Shown one piece after another: positions 30,962-38,736 of a stretch of 64,000 nucleotides of DNA. The DNA lies in the NCBI RefSeq assembly GCF_900172265.1, contig NZ_FWFK01000007.1, positions 62,001 through 126,000 of the forward strand, given 5' to 3'. Source of the stretch: Roseivivax jejudonensis (GTDB lineage: Bacteria > Pseudomonadota > Alphaproteobacteria > Rhodobacterales > Rhodobacteraceae). The notes under the pieces were generated by a model, which had not been told where the DNA came from, did no database searches, and saw only the letters and a list, made by a program, of their open reading frames with translations. The position numbers were made by a program, and so were the translations under genes. The stretch's first letter is position 1. Each line of letters starts with the position of its first letter.

Positions 30962-31843
30962 ATGGATATCCGCGCCGTTCTGATGGGCCTCGTCTTCGCG
31001 GCGATGTGGTCCTCGGCCTTCACCTCGGCGCGGATCATCGTGACCGCGGCGCCGCCGCTGTCGGCGCTGGCCCTGCGCTTTCTGATTTCGGGGCTGATCG
31101 CGGTGGCGATCGCGCGGGCGCTGGGCCAGAGCTGGCATCTGACGCGGGCGCAATGGAAGGCGACGGTGATCTTCGGGATCTGCCAGAACACGCTCTATCT
31201 CGGGCTGAACTTCGTCGCGATGCAGAGCGTGGAGGCGTCGCTGGCGGCCATCATCGCGTCGACGATGCCGCTGATGGTGGCCTTCGCGAGCTGGACGCTG
31301 TTCGGTGAGAAGCTGCCCGCGCTCGGTATCGCCGGACTGGTGGCCGGCGTCGCCGGCGTGGCGGTGATCATGGGCGCGCGGATGTCGGGCGGGATCGATC
31401 CCTTGGGTGTGGTGCTCTGCATCGTGGGCGCGGCGTCGCTGACCACTGCGACGCTGGCGCTCCGGCAGGCGAGTTCGGGCGGCAATCTGCTGATGGTGGT
31501 GGGGCTGCAGATGCTCGTCGGGTCGGCGGCGCTGGTCGTGCCGGCGCTCTTCGAGACCCATGCGGTCAGCCCGTCCTGGCCGCTGTTCTGGGCGTTCCTC
31601 TACACCACGCTGGTGCCCGGCCTCGCCGCGACTCTGGTGTGGTTCTGGCTCGTCGGGCGCATCGGCGCGACCCGGGCGGCGACGTTTCATTTCCTGAACC
31701 CGTTCTTCGGCGTGGCGATCGCGGCGGTATTGCTCGGCGAGCGGTTCGGGCCGCTCGACGCGCTGGGCGTCGCGGTGATCGCCGCGGGGATCCTCGCGGT
31801 GCAGCTGTCGCGGCAACGCCAGCGGGCGCCGCGCGCGGCCTGA
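30962..31843 (+). CDS. EamA/DMT-superfamily transporter
   Basis: 293 residues with ten predicted helices in two homologous halves. Half one includes MWSSAFTSARIIV and FGICQNTLYLGLNFVAMQSVEASLAAIIASTMPLMVA; half two ends with FHFLNPFFGVAIAAVLLGERFGPLDALG, the usual EamA end motif. Moves metabolites, often amino acids or amines, outward; substrate not readable. RBS GGGAGAG upstream. Confidence 0.88.
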   Translation: MDIRAVLMGLVFAAMWSSAFTSARIIVTAAPPLSALALRFLISGLIAVAIARALGQSWHLTRAQWKATVIFGICQNTLYLGLNFVAMQSVEASLAAIIASTMPLMVAFASWTLFGEKLPALGIAGLVAGVAGVAVIMGARMSGGIDPLGVVLCIVGAASLTTATLALRQASSGGNLLMVVGLQMLVGSAALVVPALFETHAVSPSWPLFWAFLYTTLVPGLAATLVWFWLVGRIGATRAATFHFLNPFFGVAIAAVLLGERFGPLDALGVAVIAAGILAVQLSRQRQRAPRAA

Positions 31844-31864
31844 TGCAGGATCGCGCGCGGCGGA

Positions 31865-34102
31865 TCAGACGAATGCGATCTCGCGGCTGAACGGCATCTC
31901 GCGCAGGCGGCGCCCGGTCGCCGCGAAGATCGCGTTGGCGAGCGCCGGCGCGGCGGGCGGCACCGGCGGCTCGCCCGCGCCGCGGATCTCGGGCGCGGTT
32001 TCGAGGCCGCGGACCGCGATCTCGGGCGCCTGGTGCAGCCGCATCGCCGGTGCCGCGTCGTAGTTGCGCTGCTCGGCGCGTCCGCCCGCATAGGTGATCT
32101 CGGAATTCATCGCGTGGCCCAGGCCCCAGATCACGCCACCCTGGACCTGGTTCTCGAAGGTCATCGGGTCGACCACGCGGCCGACATCGAGCGCGACCCA
32201 GACCCGCGGGATGCGCAGGCCGGCCTCGGAGGCCTCGACCTCGACGACCTGCGCGCAAGGCACGCCGAAGCTCTCGATCATCGCGACGCCGCGGCCGCGT
32301 CCGTCGCCGAGCGGGCCGGCCCAGTCGCACATCTCGGCGACCGCCTCGAGCGTGGCGCGGTGATGGGGCACCGTGCACATGGCGATGCGCGCCTCGAGCG
32401 GATCGCGGCCCGCCGCGTGGAGAAGCTCGTCGACGACGCTTTCCCAGAAGAACCCGGCCGAGGATGCGCCGACCGAGCGCCACGAGGACGTGGGCGCGAG
32501 GCCGTCGACCGTGTAGGCACGGCAGCGGAAATGCGGGATCGCGTAGCTCTGGTTCCAGACCCCGGAGGGGATCTGCTTGTCGGGGCCCGGGAGCGGCTGA
32601 CCGGCGCGCGCCATCTGCGATCGCGAGGCCGAGGCCGAGGCGATCTCGATATCAACGGCGACGATGCCCTCGGGGCCGACGGTGCCGCGCGCGCGACCGA
32701 TGCTGATCTGGCGCGGGAAATCCTGCGCGAAGTCCTCCTCGCGGGTGAACGTCAGCTTGACCGGACGGCCCTCGGCCTGCGCGGCGATCTCGACCGCGAG
32801 GCGGATGTTCTCGAACTCGAGCCGGTGGCCGAAGCTGCCGCCGGCATCCTGCTGGTGGAAGGTGACGGCTTCGGGCGCGACGCCTGCCGTCTCGGCCGCG
32901 ATCCGCTCCACGAAGCGGGGGATCTGGTGCGCCGCCCAGACTTCGACCCGGCCGTCGGCGACGCGCGCCGTCGCGTTCAGCGGTTCGAGCGGCTGGTGCG
33001 CGACGTAGGGCGCGCGGTACTCGGCGGTGATGGCCGCCTCGGCGGTCAGCGTACCGGGCACGTCGCCGTCGTGGCGCCACTCCTTGTCGAGCGCGGCGTC
33101 GGTGAAGCTGTCGGACACCCTCTGCCAGTGCGTGGCCTGTTCGGCCGGATACGGCGCGGGGCCCCAGCGGCACGCGATCGCGTGAACCGCGCGCATCGCG
33201 GTCCAGGTGTCGGCGGCGAGGACGGCCACGCCGTTCGTGACCTCGACGACGTCGACCACCCCAGGCATGGCGCGGGCCGCCTCGGCGTCGAAGTCCTCGA
33301 GCGGGCCGCGCCCGGGATTGGTGCGCACGCTGGCGTGCAGCATGTCGGGCAGCGACAGGTCGATCCCGTAGGTCTGGGCGCCGGTCGACTTTGCCGGGAT
33401 GTCGAGCCGCGGCAGGGACTGTCCGATCAGCCGCCAGGCGGACGGATCGCGCAGGGTCACGTCGGTGACCGGGTCGATGCGCGCGGCGCGGGCGGCGAGC
33501 GCCGTGTAGGGGCGCCGGGTGCCGTCGGGCAGGATCACCGCGCCCGCCTCCGTACGGACGTCGCGCACGTGCACGCGCGCCTCTGCGGCGGCGGCGCGTT
33601 TCAGCGTTTCGCGGGCGACGGCGCCGGCTTCGCGCAGCTTGACCCAGCTGTCGGGAACGCTGGTGGACCCGCCTGTGATCTGCAGTCCGAGCAGCTTGAT
33701 CGCCGCGCCCATCGCGGCGCGCGTGCCCTCGGCGAGCGTGCCGTCATCGTGGGCCATGAAGGGGGCGCCCTCATCGGCGAGCGCGCGGTTCCAGTAGGCC
33801 GGCGCGGGCGGGCCGTACTCGGTCCGGAAGCCGCCCCAGTCGAGGTCCATCTCCTCGGCGATCAGCAGCGCCTGCATGGAGCGCGCGCCCTGTCCGAGAT
33901 CGCTGTGCGGGGTCACGAGCGTGACCGCGTCGGCGTCGATACGGACCCAGGGGTTGAAGGTCGCCGCGCCCTCGGCAAGCCCGTCCGCGAGAGGGTTGGC
34001 GTGGGGGCGGCGAACGCTCCACGCGCCGAAGGCCACGCCGCCGGCGACGGCGACGGCGCCGATGACGAGGCCGCGCCGGGTGATCGTGCCGAGGCGCGAC
34101 AC
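31865..34102 (-). CDS. iorB: Molybdenum hydroxylase large subunit (isoquinoline 1-oxidoreductase beta-like)
   Basis: 745 residues. Begins with a twin-arginine leader (TRRGLVIGAVAVAGG), so the enzyme is probably exported folded. Molybdopterin-binding domains of the xanthine dehydrogenase family: LGQGARSMQALLIAEEM, QDAGGSFGHRLEFE, PSGVWNQSYAIPHF and QVQGGVIWGLGHAM. Pairs with the two-[2Fe-2S] subunit directly upstream. Relatives oxidise N-heterocycles or aldehydes; substrate unknown. A cytochrome or XdhC-like maturation gene is not seen adjacent. The symbol reflects family only. Confidence 0.85.
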   Translation of the reverse strand: MSRLGTITRRGLVIGAVAVAGGVAFGAWSVRRPHANPLADGLAEGAATFNPWVRIDADAVTLVTPHSDLGQGARSMQALLIAEEMDLDWGGFRTEYGPPAPAYWNRALADEGAPFMAHDDGTLAEGTRAAMGAAIKLLGLQITGGSTSVPDSWVKLREAGAVARETLKRAAAAEARVHVRDVRTEAGAVILPDGTRRPYTALAARAARIDPVTDVTLRDPSAWRLIGQSLPRLDIPAKSTGAQTYGIDLSLPDMLHASVRTNPGRGPLEDFDAEAARAMPGVVDVVEVTNGVAVLAADTWTAMRAVHAIACRWGPAPYPAEQATHWQRVSDSFTDAALDKEWRHDGDVPGTLTAEAAITAEYRAPYVAHQPLEPLNATARVADGRVEVWAAHQIPRFVERIAAETAGVAPEAVTFHQQDAGGSFGHRLEFENIRLAVEIAAQAEGRPVKLTFTREEDFAQDFPRQISIGRARGTVGPEGIVAVDIEIASASASRSQMARAGQPLPGPDKQIPSGVWNQSYAIPHFRCRAYTVDGLAPTSSWRSVGASSAGFFWESVVDELLHAAGRDPLEARIAMCTVPHHRATLEAVAEMCDWAGPLGDGRGRGVAMIESFGVPCAQVVEVEASEAGLRIPRVWVALDVGRVVDPMTFENQVQGGVIWGLGHAMNSEITYAGGRAEQRNYDAAPAMRLHQAPEIAVRGLETAPEIRGAGEPPVPPAAPALANAIFAATGRRLREMPFSREIAFV

Positions 34103-34105
34103 GGG

Positions 34106-34570
34106 TCAGGCCTCCTGCAGGCGCTGCGCGGCGTCGCGGACCGCGGCGCGGATGCGCGGATAGGTCCCGCAGCGGCAGAGATTGCCGGTCATCGCGGCGT
34201 CGATCTCCGCGTCGTCAGGATCCGGCCGGACGGACAGCAGGGCCACCGCCTGCATGATCTGGCCCGACTGGCAGTAGCCGCATTGCGCGACCTGTCGGTC
34301 GATCCATGCGGCCTGGACGGGATGGGGCGCCCCAGCGTCGCCGAGGCCCTCGATCGTGGTGATATCGGCGCCCGAGAGCTGACCCACGGGGCGCAGGCAC
34401 GACCGGACCGCCATGCCGTTCACATGGACGGTGCAGGCGCCGCACTGGCCCACGCCGCAGCCGTACTTCGTGCCGGTCAGCCCGAGCCTGTCGCGCAGCA
34501 CCCAGAGCAGGGGCATCTCGGCCGGGGCCTCGATCCGCTGGGACGTTCCGTTGACGGTGAATTCGATCAT
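34106..34570 (-). CDS. iorA: [2Fe-2S] subunit of molybdenum hydroxylase (IorA-like)
   Basis: 154 residues. N-terminal plant-type [2Fe-2S] domain [15 protein letters not shown] plus RSCLRP, and C-terminal all-helical [2Fe-2S] domain with [11 protein letters not shown] and [10 protein letters not shown]. Transfers electrons from the Mo site of the large subunit encoded 3 bases downstream. No signal peptide, as usual: it is likely carried out with the Tat-tagged partner. Confidence 0.93.
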   Translation of the reverse strand: MIEFTVNGTSQRIEAPAEMPLLWVLRDRLGLTGTKYGCGVGQCGACTVHVNGMAVRSCLRPVGQLSGADITTIEGLGDAGAPHPVQAAWIDRQVAQCGYCQSGQIMQAVALLSVRPDPDDAEIDAAMTGNLCRCGTYPRIRAAVRDAAQRLQEA

Positions 34571-34689
34571 CTGGGGCCTCGATCCTGTCCCCCGAGGGTC
34601 GAGGATCGGCGCGTCATGTCAAGGGTGACGCGACGCGGGGCGGGCCACCAGGGGCCGGGTGCATCGCCATGTCGCAGGAGAGGGGAGAG

Positions 34690-34773
34690 TGGTGGGCGAC
34701 CCAGGAATCGAACCTGGCATGGGTCTCCCCGGCGGATTTACAGTCCGCTGCCGCACCTTGCAGCTCGTCGCCC
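34690..34773 (-). tRNA. tRNA-Tyr (GTA)
   Basis: Read on the minus strand: acceptor GGGCGAC pairs with GTCGCCC, then A73 and an encoded CCA. The anticodon stem CGGACTGTAAATCCG places GTA in the loop. A long variable arm, as in class II tRNA-Tyr, makes the total 84 bases including CCA. The T-arm is CCAGGTTCGATTCCTGG. Confidence 0.96.
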
Positions 34774-34918
34774 GAGACGGCGCGGACAACAGCCCTCCGC
34801 CGACGTAGCGCGGGGGATACAAGCGGCCCCCGAAAGCGTCAACAGGAAATTCCCAGGCGCTCTTGTCTCGTCGCGCGACCGGTGCGACAGCACGGGATCA
34901 GGCCGCGCGGAGGCGAAT

Positions 34919-35716
34919 ATGAAGAAGCCGGATTGGGTGATCCGCAAGGAACAGGCGGCGCGGTCGAAGGCGTCGGAGACGGTGTGGCTCTTCGGGCTGC
35001 ACGCGGTGCGCGACGCGTTGATGAACCCGCGGCGGGAGAAGCTGCGCCTCGTCGTCACGCCGAACGCGGGTGCGAAGCTCTCGGACGCGATCGCGGCGGC
35101 GGGCGTGACGCCGGAAGAAAGCGATCCCCGGCGCTTTGCCGCGCCGCTCGATCCGGGATCGGTGCATCAGGGCGCCGCGCTCGAGGTGCGGCCGCTCGAC
35201 TGGGGGCGGCTCGATGACGTCGTGCTGGGCGGCGACGGCGCCCCGCCGGTCGTGGTGCTGCTCGATCGGGTGAGCGATCCGCACAACGTCGGCGCGATCC
35301 TGCGGTCGGCAGAGGTGTTCGGTGCCGGCGCGGTGATCGGCACACGTCATCATTCGGCGCCGGAGACAGGGGCGCTGGCCAAGACCGCGAGCGGCGCGCT
35401 GGAGCGTCAGCCCTACCTGCGCGAGCGCAACCTGTCGGACACGATGACGCGGCTGCGCGAGATGGGGGTCGTGCTTCTGGGCCTCGACGGGGAGGCGGAA
35501 GCCTCTCTCGAAACCGAGCTCGTCGCCGCGAAGGACCGGCCGCTCGGCCTAGTCCTCGGGGCGGAAGGGCCCGGACTTCGGCCGAAGACCAAGGCCACCT
35601 GCGATGCGCTGGTGCGGATCGACTTCGCCGGGGGCTTCGGGTCGCTCAACGTGTCGAACGCCGCGGCGGTCGCACTCTATGCCGCGTCGCGCCGCGGGGC
35701 CGGACCAAGGGACTAG
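34919..35716 (+). CDS. rlmB: 23S rRNA 2'-O-ribose methyltransferase RlmB (TrmH family)
   Basis: 265 residues from ATG 34919. SPOUT fold: substrate-binding N-terminus (WLFGLHAVRDAL) and the three motifs NVGAILRSAEVFGA, GLVLGAEGPGL and SLNVSNAAAVALY that make the trefoil knot. E. coli RlmB methylates G2251 of 23S rRNA. Other TrmH-family targets are possible. Upstream is tRNA-Tyr on the other strand; nusB converges from downstream. Confidence 0.9.
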   Translation: MKKPDWVIRKEQAARSKASETVWLFGLHAVRDALMNPRREKLRLVVTPNAGAKLSDAIAAAGVTPEESDPRRFAAPLDPGSVHQGAALEVRPLDWGRLDDVVLGGDGAPPVVVLLDRVSDPHNVGAILRSAEVFGAGAVIGTRHHSAPETGALAKTASGALERQPYLRERNLSDTMTRLREMGVVLLGLDGEAEASLETELVAAKDRPLGLVLGAEGPGLRPKTKATCDALVRIDFAGGFGSLNVSNAAAVALYAASRRGAGPRD

Positions 35717-35740
35717 ACCTCGCGCGGGGTGGCGCCGCGC

Positions 35741-36247
35741 TCAGAACGCGTCGGGTCGCGCCTCGCGGGCCATGTGGTCGAGAACGGCGTTGACGAAGCG
35801 CGGCTCGCGTCCTTCGGGATAGAACGCCTTGGCGATCTCGACGTATTCCACGATGACGACGCGCGGCGGCGTCTTTGTCGCCACGAATTCGGCGCCGGCG
35901 GCGCGGAAGAGCGCACGCAGCGTCGGATCGATCCGGTCGATCGGCCACTTCGCCACGAGCGCGCGGTCGGTCATCTGGTCGACCCTGGCCTGCCAGTTCA
36001 CCGCCTCGTCGATCACCATGCGGAAATGATCGATGTCGCCATCGATCATCTCCTCGCCTTCCTCCAGCTCCAGCCCGAACCGGTGGGCGAGGAACTCTTC
36101 GCGCACCTGGTCCGAAGACAGCGCGGAATGTTCCATCTGGAAGAGCGCCTGCACGGCGTGGAGCCGCGCGGCCGACCGGCGCAGCTTTTTAAGCTCGCGG
36201 GCGTCCGGGGTTTTCGGGCTGTCGTCTGGTGCGGTGTCGGCGGTCAT
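35741..36247 (-). CDS. nusB: Transcription antitermination factor NusB
   Basis: 168 residues from ATG 36247. A longer in-frame ATG at 36331 would overlap ribH; the shorter start begins after ribH ends. NusB-type helical fold: ARLHAVQALFQMEHS, WPIDRIDPTLRALFRAAGAE and VVIVEYVEIAKAFYPEGREPRFVNAVLDHMA. Joins NusE and boxA RNA in rRNA antitermination. Last gene of the riboflavin-nusB operon, a classic order. Confidence 0.92.
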   Translation of the reverse strand: MTADTAPDDSPKTPDARELKKLRRSAARLHAVQALFQMEHSALSSDQVREEFLAHRFGLELEEGEEMIDGDIDHFRMVIDEAVNWQARVDQMTDRALVAKWPIDRIDPTLRALFRAAGAEFVATKTPPRVVIVEYVEIAKAFYPEGREPRFVNAVLDHMAREARPDAF

Positions 36248-36293
36248 CACTTCGGGATCCTCGGGCGCGCCTGGGTGATGCAGGGGCGCCGCG

Positions 36294-36812
36294 TCAGCTG
36301 TCGTCGTCGTTGGGCCGGACGAATCCGACACCCTTGCGCGAAGCGCCCCACTTGCGCGAAAGGGCGATCAGATGCAAGGCCGCCGCGGCCGCGCCCCCGC
36401 CCTTGTTCTGGCCGTCCGGATCGGCGCGCACTTCGGCCTGGGCCATCGTCTCGACCGTCAGGATGCCGTTGCCGACCGCGAGGCCCTGCAGCCCGAGCAG
36501 TGTGAGCCCGCGCGAACTGTCGTTGCAGACCGTTTCATAGTGTGTCGTCTCGCCCCGGATGACGCAGCCGAGCGCAACGTATCCGTCATAGTCCGACATG
36601 CGCCCGGCGATGCCGATGGCTGTCGGGATCTCGAGGGCGCCGGGCACCTCGGCGGTGTCGTGCCAGCCGCCTGCCGCCTCGATCTCGGCGCGCGCGCCGG
36701 CGATCAGGTTGTCCGCGATTTGCCGGTAATAGGGCGCGACCACGATCAGGATCTTCGGACCCTCGTCGAAGGTCGGCCGCGGCAGGGTGTAGTGGTCTTC
36801 TTGCGAGGCCAT
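36294..36812 (-). CDS. ribH: 6,7-dimethyl-8-ribityllumazine synthase
   Basis: 172 residues. Condenses 5-amino-6-ribitylaminouracil with dihydroxybutanone phosphate in riboflavin synthesis. Motifs KILIVVAPYYRQIADNL, VPGALEIPTAI, YVALGCVIRGETTHYETVCNDSSRGL and NGILTVETMAQAEVRADP are present. Start overlaps the ribB stop by one base (TGATG). Confidence 0.95.
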   Translation of the reverse strand: MASQEDHYTLPRPTFDEGPKILIVVAPYYRQIADNLIAGARAEIEAAGGWHDTAEVPGALEIPTAIGIAGRMSDYDGYVALGCVIRGETTHYETVCNDSSRGLTLLGLQGLAVGNGILTVETMAQAEVRADPDGQNKGGGAAAAALHLIALSRKWGASRKGVGFVRPNDDDS

Positions 36813-37939
36813 CAGCCGAGCTCCGATATCTTGCGCGTGCCGACGATTTCGAGACCGTAGGCCTCGAGGCCCACGACCTTCGGTGTCGGCGAATTGGTCA
36901 ACAGGACGAGTTTGGAGAGGCCCAGAGATGACAGGATCTGCGCGCCGAGCCCGTATTGGCGCAGCGTCTTTGGGCTTACGCTGTCGGGCACGTCCAGCTT
37001 CATCGCGGTGTCGCGCAGCAGCACGACGACGCCACGGCCCTCGGCCTCGACGGCGCGCATGGCATCGCGGAACTCGTCGGCGCGGCCCTCGGGGCCGGTG
37101 CCCACGACGTCCAGCATCGGGTCCATCGCGTGCATCCGGACCAACACCGGATCGGCGGTCGCCAGATCGCCCTTGGTCAGCACGATGTGCTCGTCGCCGT
37201 GGGTCGTGTCCGCGTAGATCCGCATCTGCCACGTGCCGCCGAACTCGGAGGTGATCTGCTCCTCCTTCTGGACGCGCACGAGATTGTCGTTCCGCCGCCG
37301 GTAGCCGATGAGGTCGGAGATCGTGCCGATCTTGATGCCGTGGCGCTGCGCGAAGGCGATGAGCTCCGGCAGGCGCGCCATCGTGCCGTCCTCGTTCATG
37401 ATCTCGCAGATCACGCCGGCGGCGTTGAGCCCGGCGAGCCGCGCGATATCGACCGCGGCCTCGGTATGGCCCGCGCGCACCAGAACGCCGCCGTCCTTGG
37501 CGCGCAGGGGAAACACGTGGCCGGGCGTCGCGATGTCCGCCGCACCCTTGGAGCTGTCGATCGCCACTTGGATCGTTCGCGCGCGGTCCGCGGCGGAAAT
37601 TCCGGTGGTGACGCCCTCGCGTGCCTCGATCGACACCGTGAAGGCGGTTTCGTGGCGCGAGGAATTGTTCGACGACATGAGCGACAGGCCGAGCTCGTCG
37701 ATCCGGTCGGAGGTCATCGCCAGGCAGATCAGGCCGCGCCCGTGGGTGGCCATGAAGTTGATGACATCCGGCGTCGCCCACTGGGCGGGGATCACGAGGT
37801 CGCCCTCGTTCTCGCGGTCCTCGTGGTCGACCAGGATGACCATGCGCCCGTTGCGCGCATCCTCGAGAATGTCGTCCACCCCCGAGATGGCGTCGCGCCA
37901 TTCGCTCTCTACCGGGCCCGGGCTCTCGAAATGGGTCAT
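36812..37939 (-). CDS. ribB: 3,4-dihydroxy-2-butanone 4-phosphate synthase with degenerate RibA-like domain
   Basis: 375 residues from ATG 37939. The N-terminal RibB domain (about 1-205) is intact: ILVDHEDRENEGDLVIPAQ, FMATHGRGLICLAM, GHVFPLRAKDGGVLVRAGHTEAAVDIARLAGL. The C-terminal half (about 210-375) follows the GTP cyclohydrolase II layout (VRMHAMDPMLDV...LRQYGLGAQILSSLGL) but lacks the three zinc-binding Cys, so it should not have GCHII activity; this is the ribBX-type fusion. A separate RibA must exist elsewhere. Confidence 0.9.
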   Translation of the reverse strand: MTHFESPGPVESEWRDAISGVDDILEDARNGRMVILVDHEDRENEGDLVIPAQWATPDVINFMATHGRGLICLAMTSDRIDELGLSLMSSNNSSRHETAFTVSIEAREGVTTGISAADRARTIQVAIDSSKGAADIATPGHVFPLRAKDGGVLVRAGHTEAAVDIARLAGLNAAGVICEIMNEDGTMARLPELIAFAQRHGIKIGTISDLIGYRRRNDNLVRVQKEEQITSEFGGTWQMRIYADTTHGDEHIVLTKGDLATADPVLVRMHAMDPMLDVVGTGPEGRADEFRDAMRAVEAEGRGVVVLLRDTAMKLDVPDSVSPKTLRQYGLGAQILSSLGLSKLVLLTNSPTPKVVGLEAYGLEIVGTRKISELG

Positions 37940-38019
37940 CGCGCGTCCTCGTCCGTCTGCCCGCGCCAGATAAGGCACGGGTGGCGGGATGACCAGAGGC
38001 GCGCGGTCGCGCCCATCGC

Positions 38020-38259
38020 TCAGCGGTCGTCGAAAAGCCGGCGGCACAGCGCGCGCCGCGCGGCCGGCTGCGCGCTTGAGGGGGGCATGTCATGCGCGAG
38101 GCCACCCAGCCAGATCGCCCAAAGCACGACCTCGCGCCGCAGCCGCGCATCGGTCTGCATCCGCCGCTCGACGGCGCGCTCTTGCTCGGGGTCGAGCAGG
38201 CGCAGGACGTATTCCGCGGCGTTCACGGCCGCTTTGGGATGAGGCGCGCTGTCCTTCAT
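38020..38259 (-). CDS. Stand-alone anti-sigma-like domain protein
   Basis: 79 residues from ATG 38259 with an AAAGGGT site. AAEYVLRLLDPEQERAVERRMQTDARLRREVVLWAIWL closely follows the N-terminal sigma-binding region of RskA/anti-sigma-K proteins (EYVLGLLDPEE...VE..W). The membrane helix and periplasmic domain those proteins carry are absent, and no sigma-70-family ECF gene is adjacent. Either a truncated remnant or a soluble anti-sigma. Ends in a basic tail. Confidence 0.6.
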   Translation of the reverse strand: MKDSAPHPKAAVNAAEYVLRLLDPEQERAVERRMQTDARLRREVVLWAIWLGGLAHDMPPSSAQPAARRALCRRLFDDR

Positions 38260-38413
38260 GGTCGGACCCTTTCCGGCCCGGCCGATATCGGGCGCGGCCC
38301 GCCGGGACGAGGCGACGGCCGTTGAGAGCACGCCGCGAGTGACTGGAGACACGCCAAGTCACGGATACGCGAGCGGGAGAGTTTCAGGGATTAAGGCGGC
38401 GGGACCACCGCAA

Positions 38414-38539
38414 CCGTGAGGTTATCTCATTCCCGAGGACCTGTATATACAGGTGGGCGCCAGGTAACCGGACCACGGCCCGGACAGAGCCAGCTCCCTC
38501 GGAATTGCTTAAGGCCACCGGAATGCAACCGTTTCACGG
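38414..38539. ncRNA. Candidate structured RNA or operator region (unassigned)
   Basis: Nested pairing: outer stem CCGTGA (38414-38419) with TCACGG (38534-38539); inner stem CCGAGG (38433-38438) with CCTCGG (38497-38502), extendable by ATT/AAT around one bulged C. Within is a 16-base perfect palindrome at 38439-38454. The unpaired stretches between stems give a large internal bubble. It loosely recalls 6S RNA architecture, but I could not match a consensus; strand unknown. An alternative local hairpin AACC-GTGA-GGTT competes with the outer stem. Confidence 0.3.
38439..38454. promoter_or_regulatory. Perfect 16-base palindrome
   Basis: ACCTGTATATACAGGT equals its own reverse complement. The half-sites ACCTGTA/TACAGGT equal those of the Vibrio lux box but are separated by 2 bases rather than 6; CTGT-N4-ACAG is too short for an E. 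coli type LexA box. A dimeric regulator site or the apical hairpin of an RNA. Confidence 0.45.
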
Positions 38540-38736
38540 GAAGGGCAGTGCCCGCCTGTCACCAGAGCTAAGCGCACATCTGTCCGCTGACAAGTGGCCT
38601 CCGCGCGCCGGATCGCCGGATGCAGCTTTGCCTAATGCGCAGGTCTCGTGATTCGTGCTAAACGTGTCTTGTCGGTCCCACACGCGGACCGTTTCGCGAG
38701 ACTGGGACTCCGGCGGGCGACGCGGAGGACAAGCCC

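Larger units (their letters stand above)
38260..38736. other. 477-base gap with nested inverted repeats
   Basis: No supported gene. The middle (38412-38554) has unusually dense symmetry, listed separately. Several short open frames are weak. Flanks carry the promoter region of the methyltransferase at 38737. Confidence 0.5.

Noticed and set aside
32033-34918. Very long plus-strand open frame opposite the molybdenum hydroxylase genes
   Set aside because: It is the antisense of two well-supported genes with strong motifs; only the final part (34919-35716) is real and is rlmB.
36700-38260. FMN riboswitch before ribB
   Set aside because: No FMN-element conserved blocks were found upstream of the ribB start at 37939.
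38439-38454. LexA box of the E. coli type
   Set aside because: Half-sites CTGT/ACAG are separated by 4 rather than 8 bases, and alphaproteobacterial LexA uses a different sequence.
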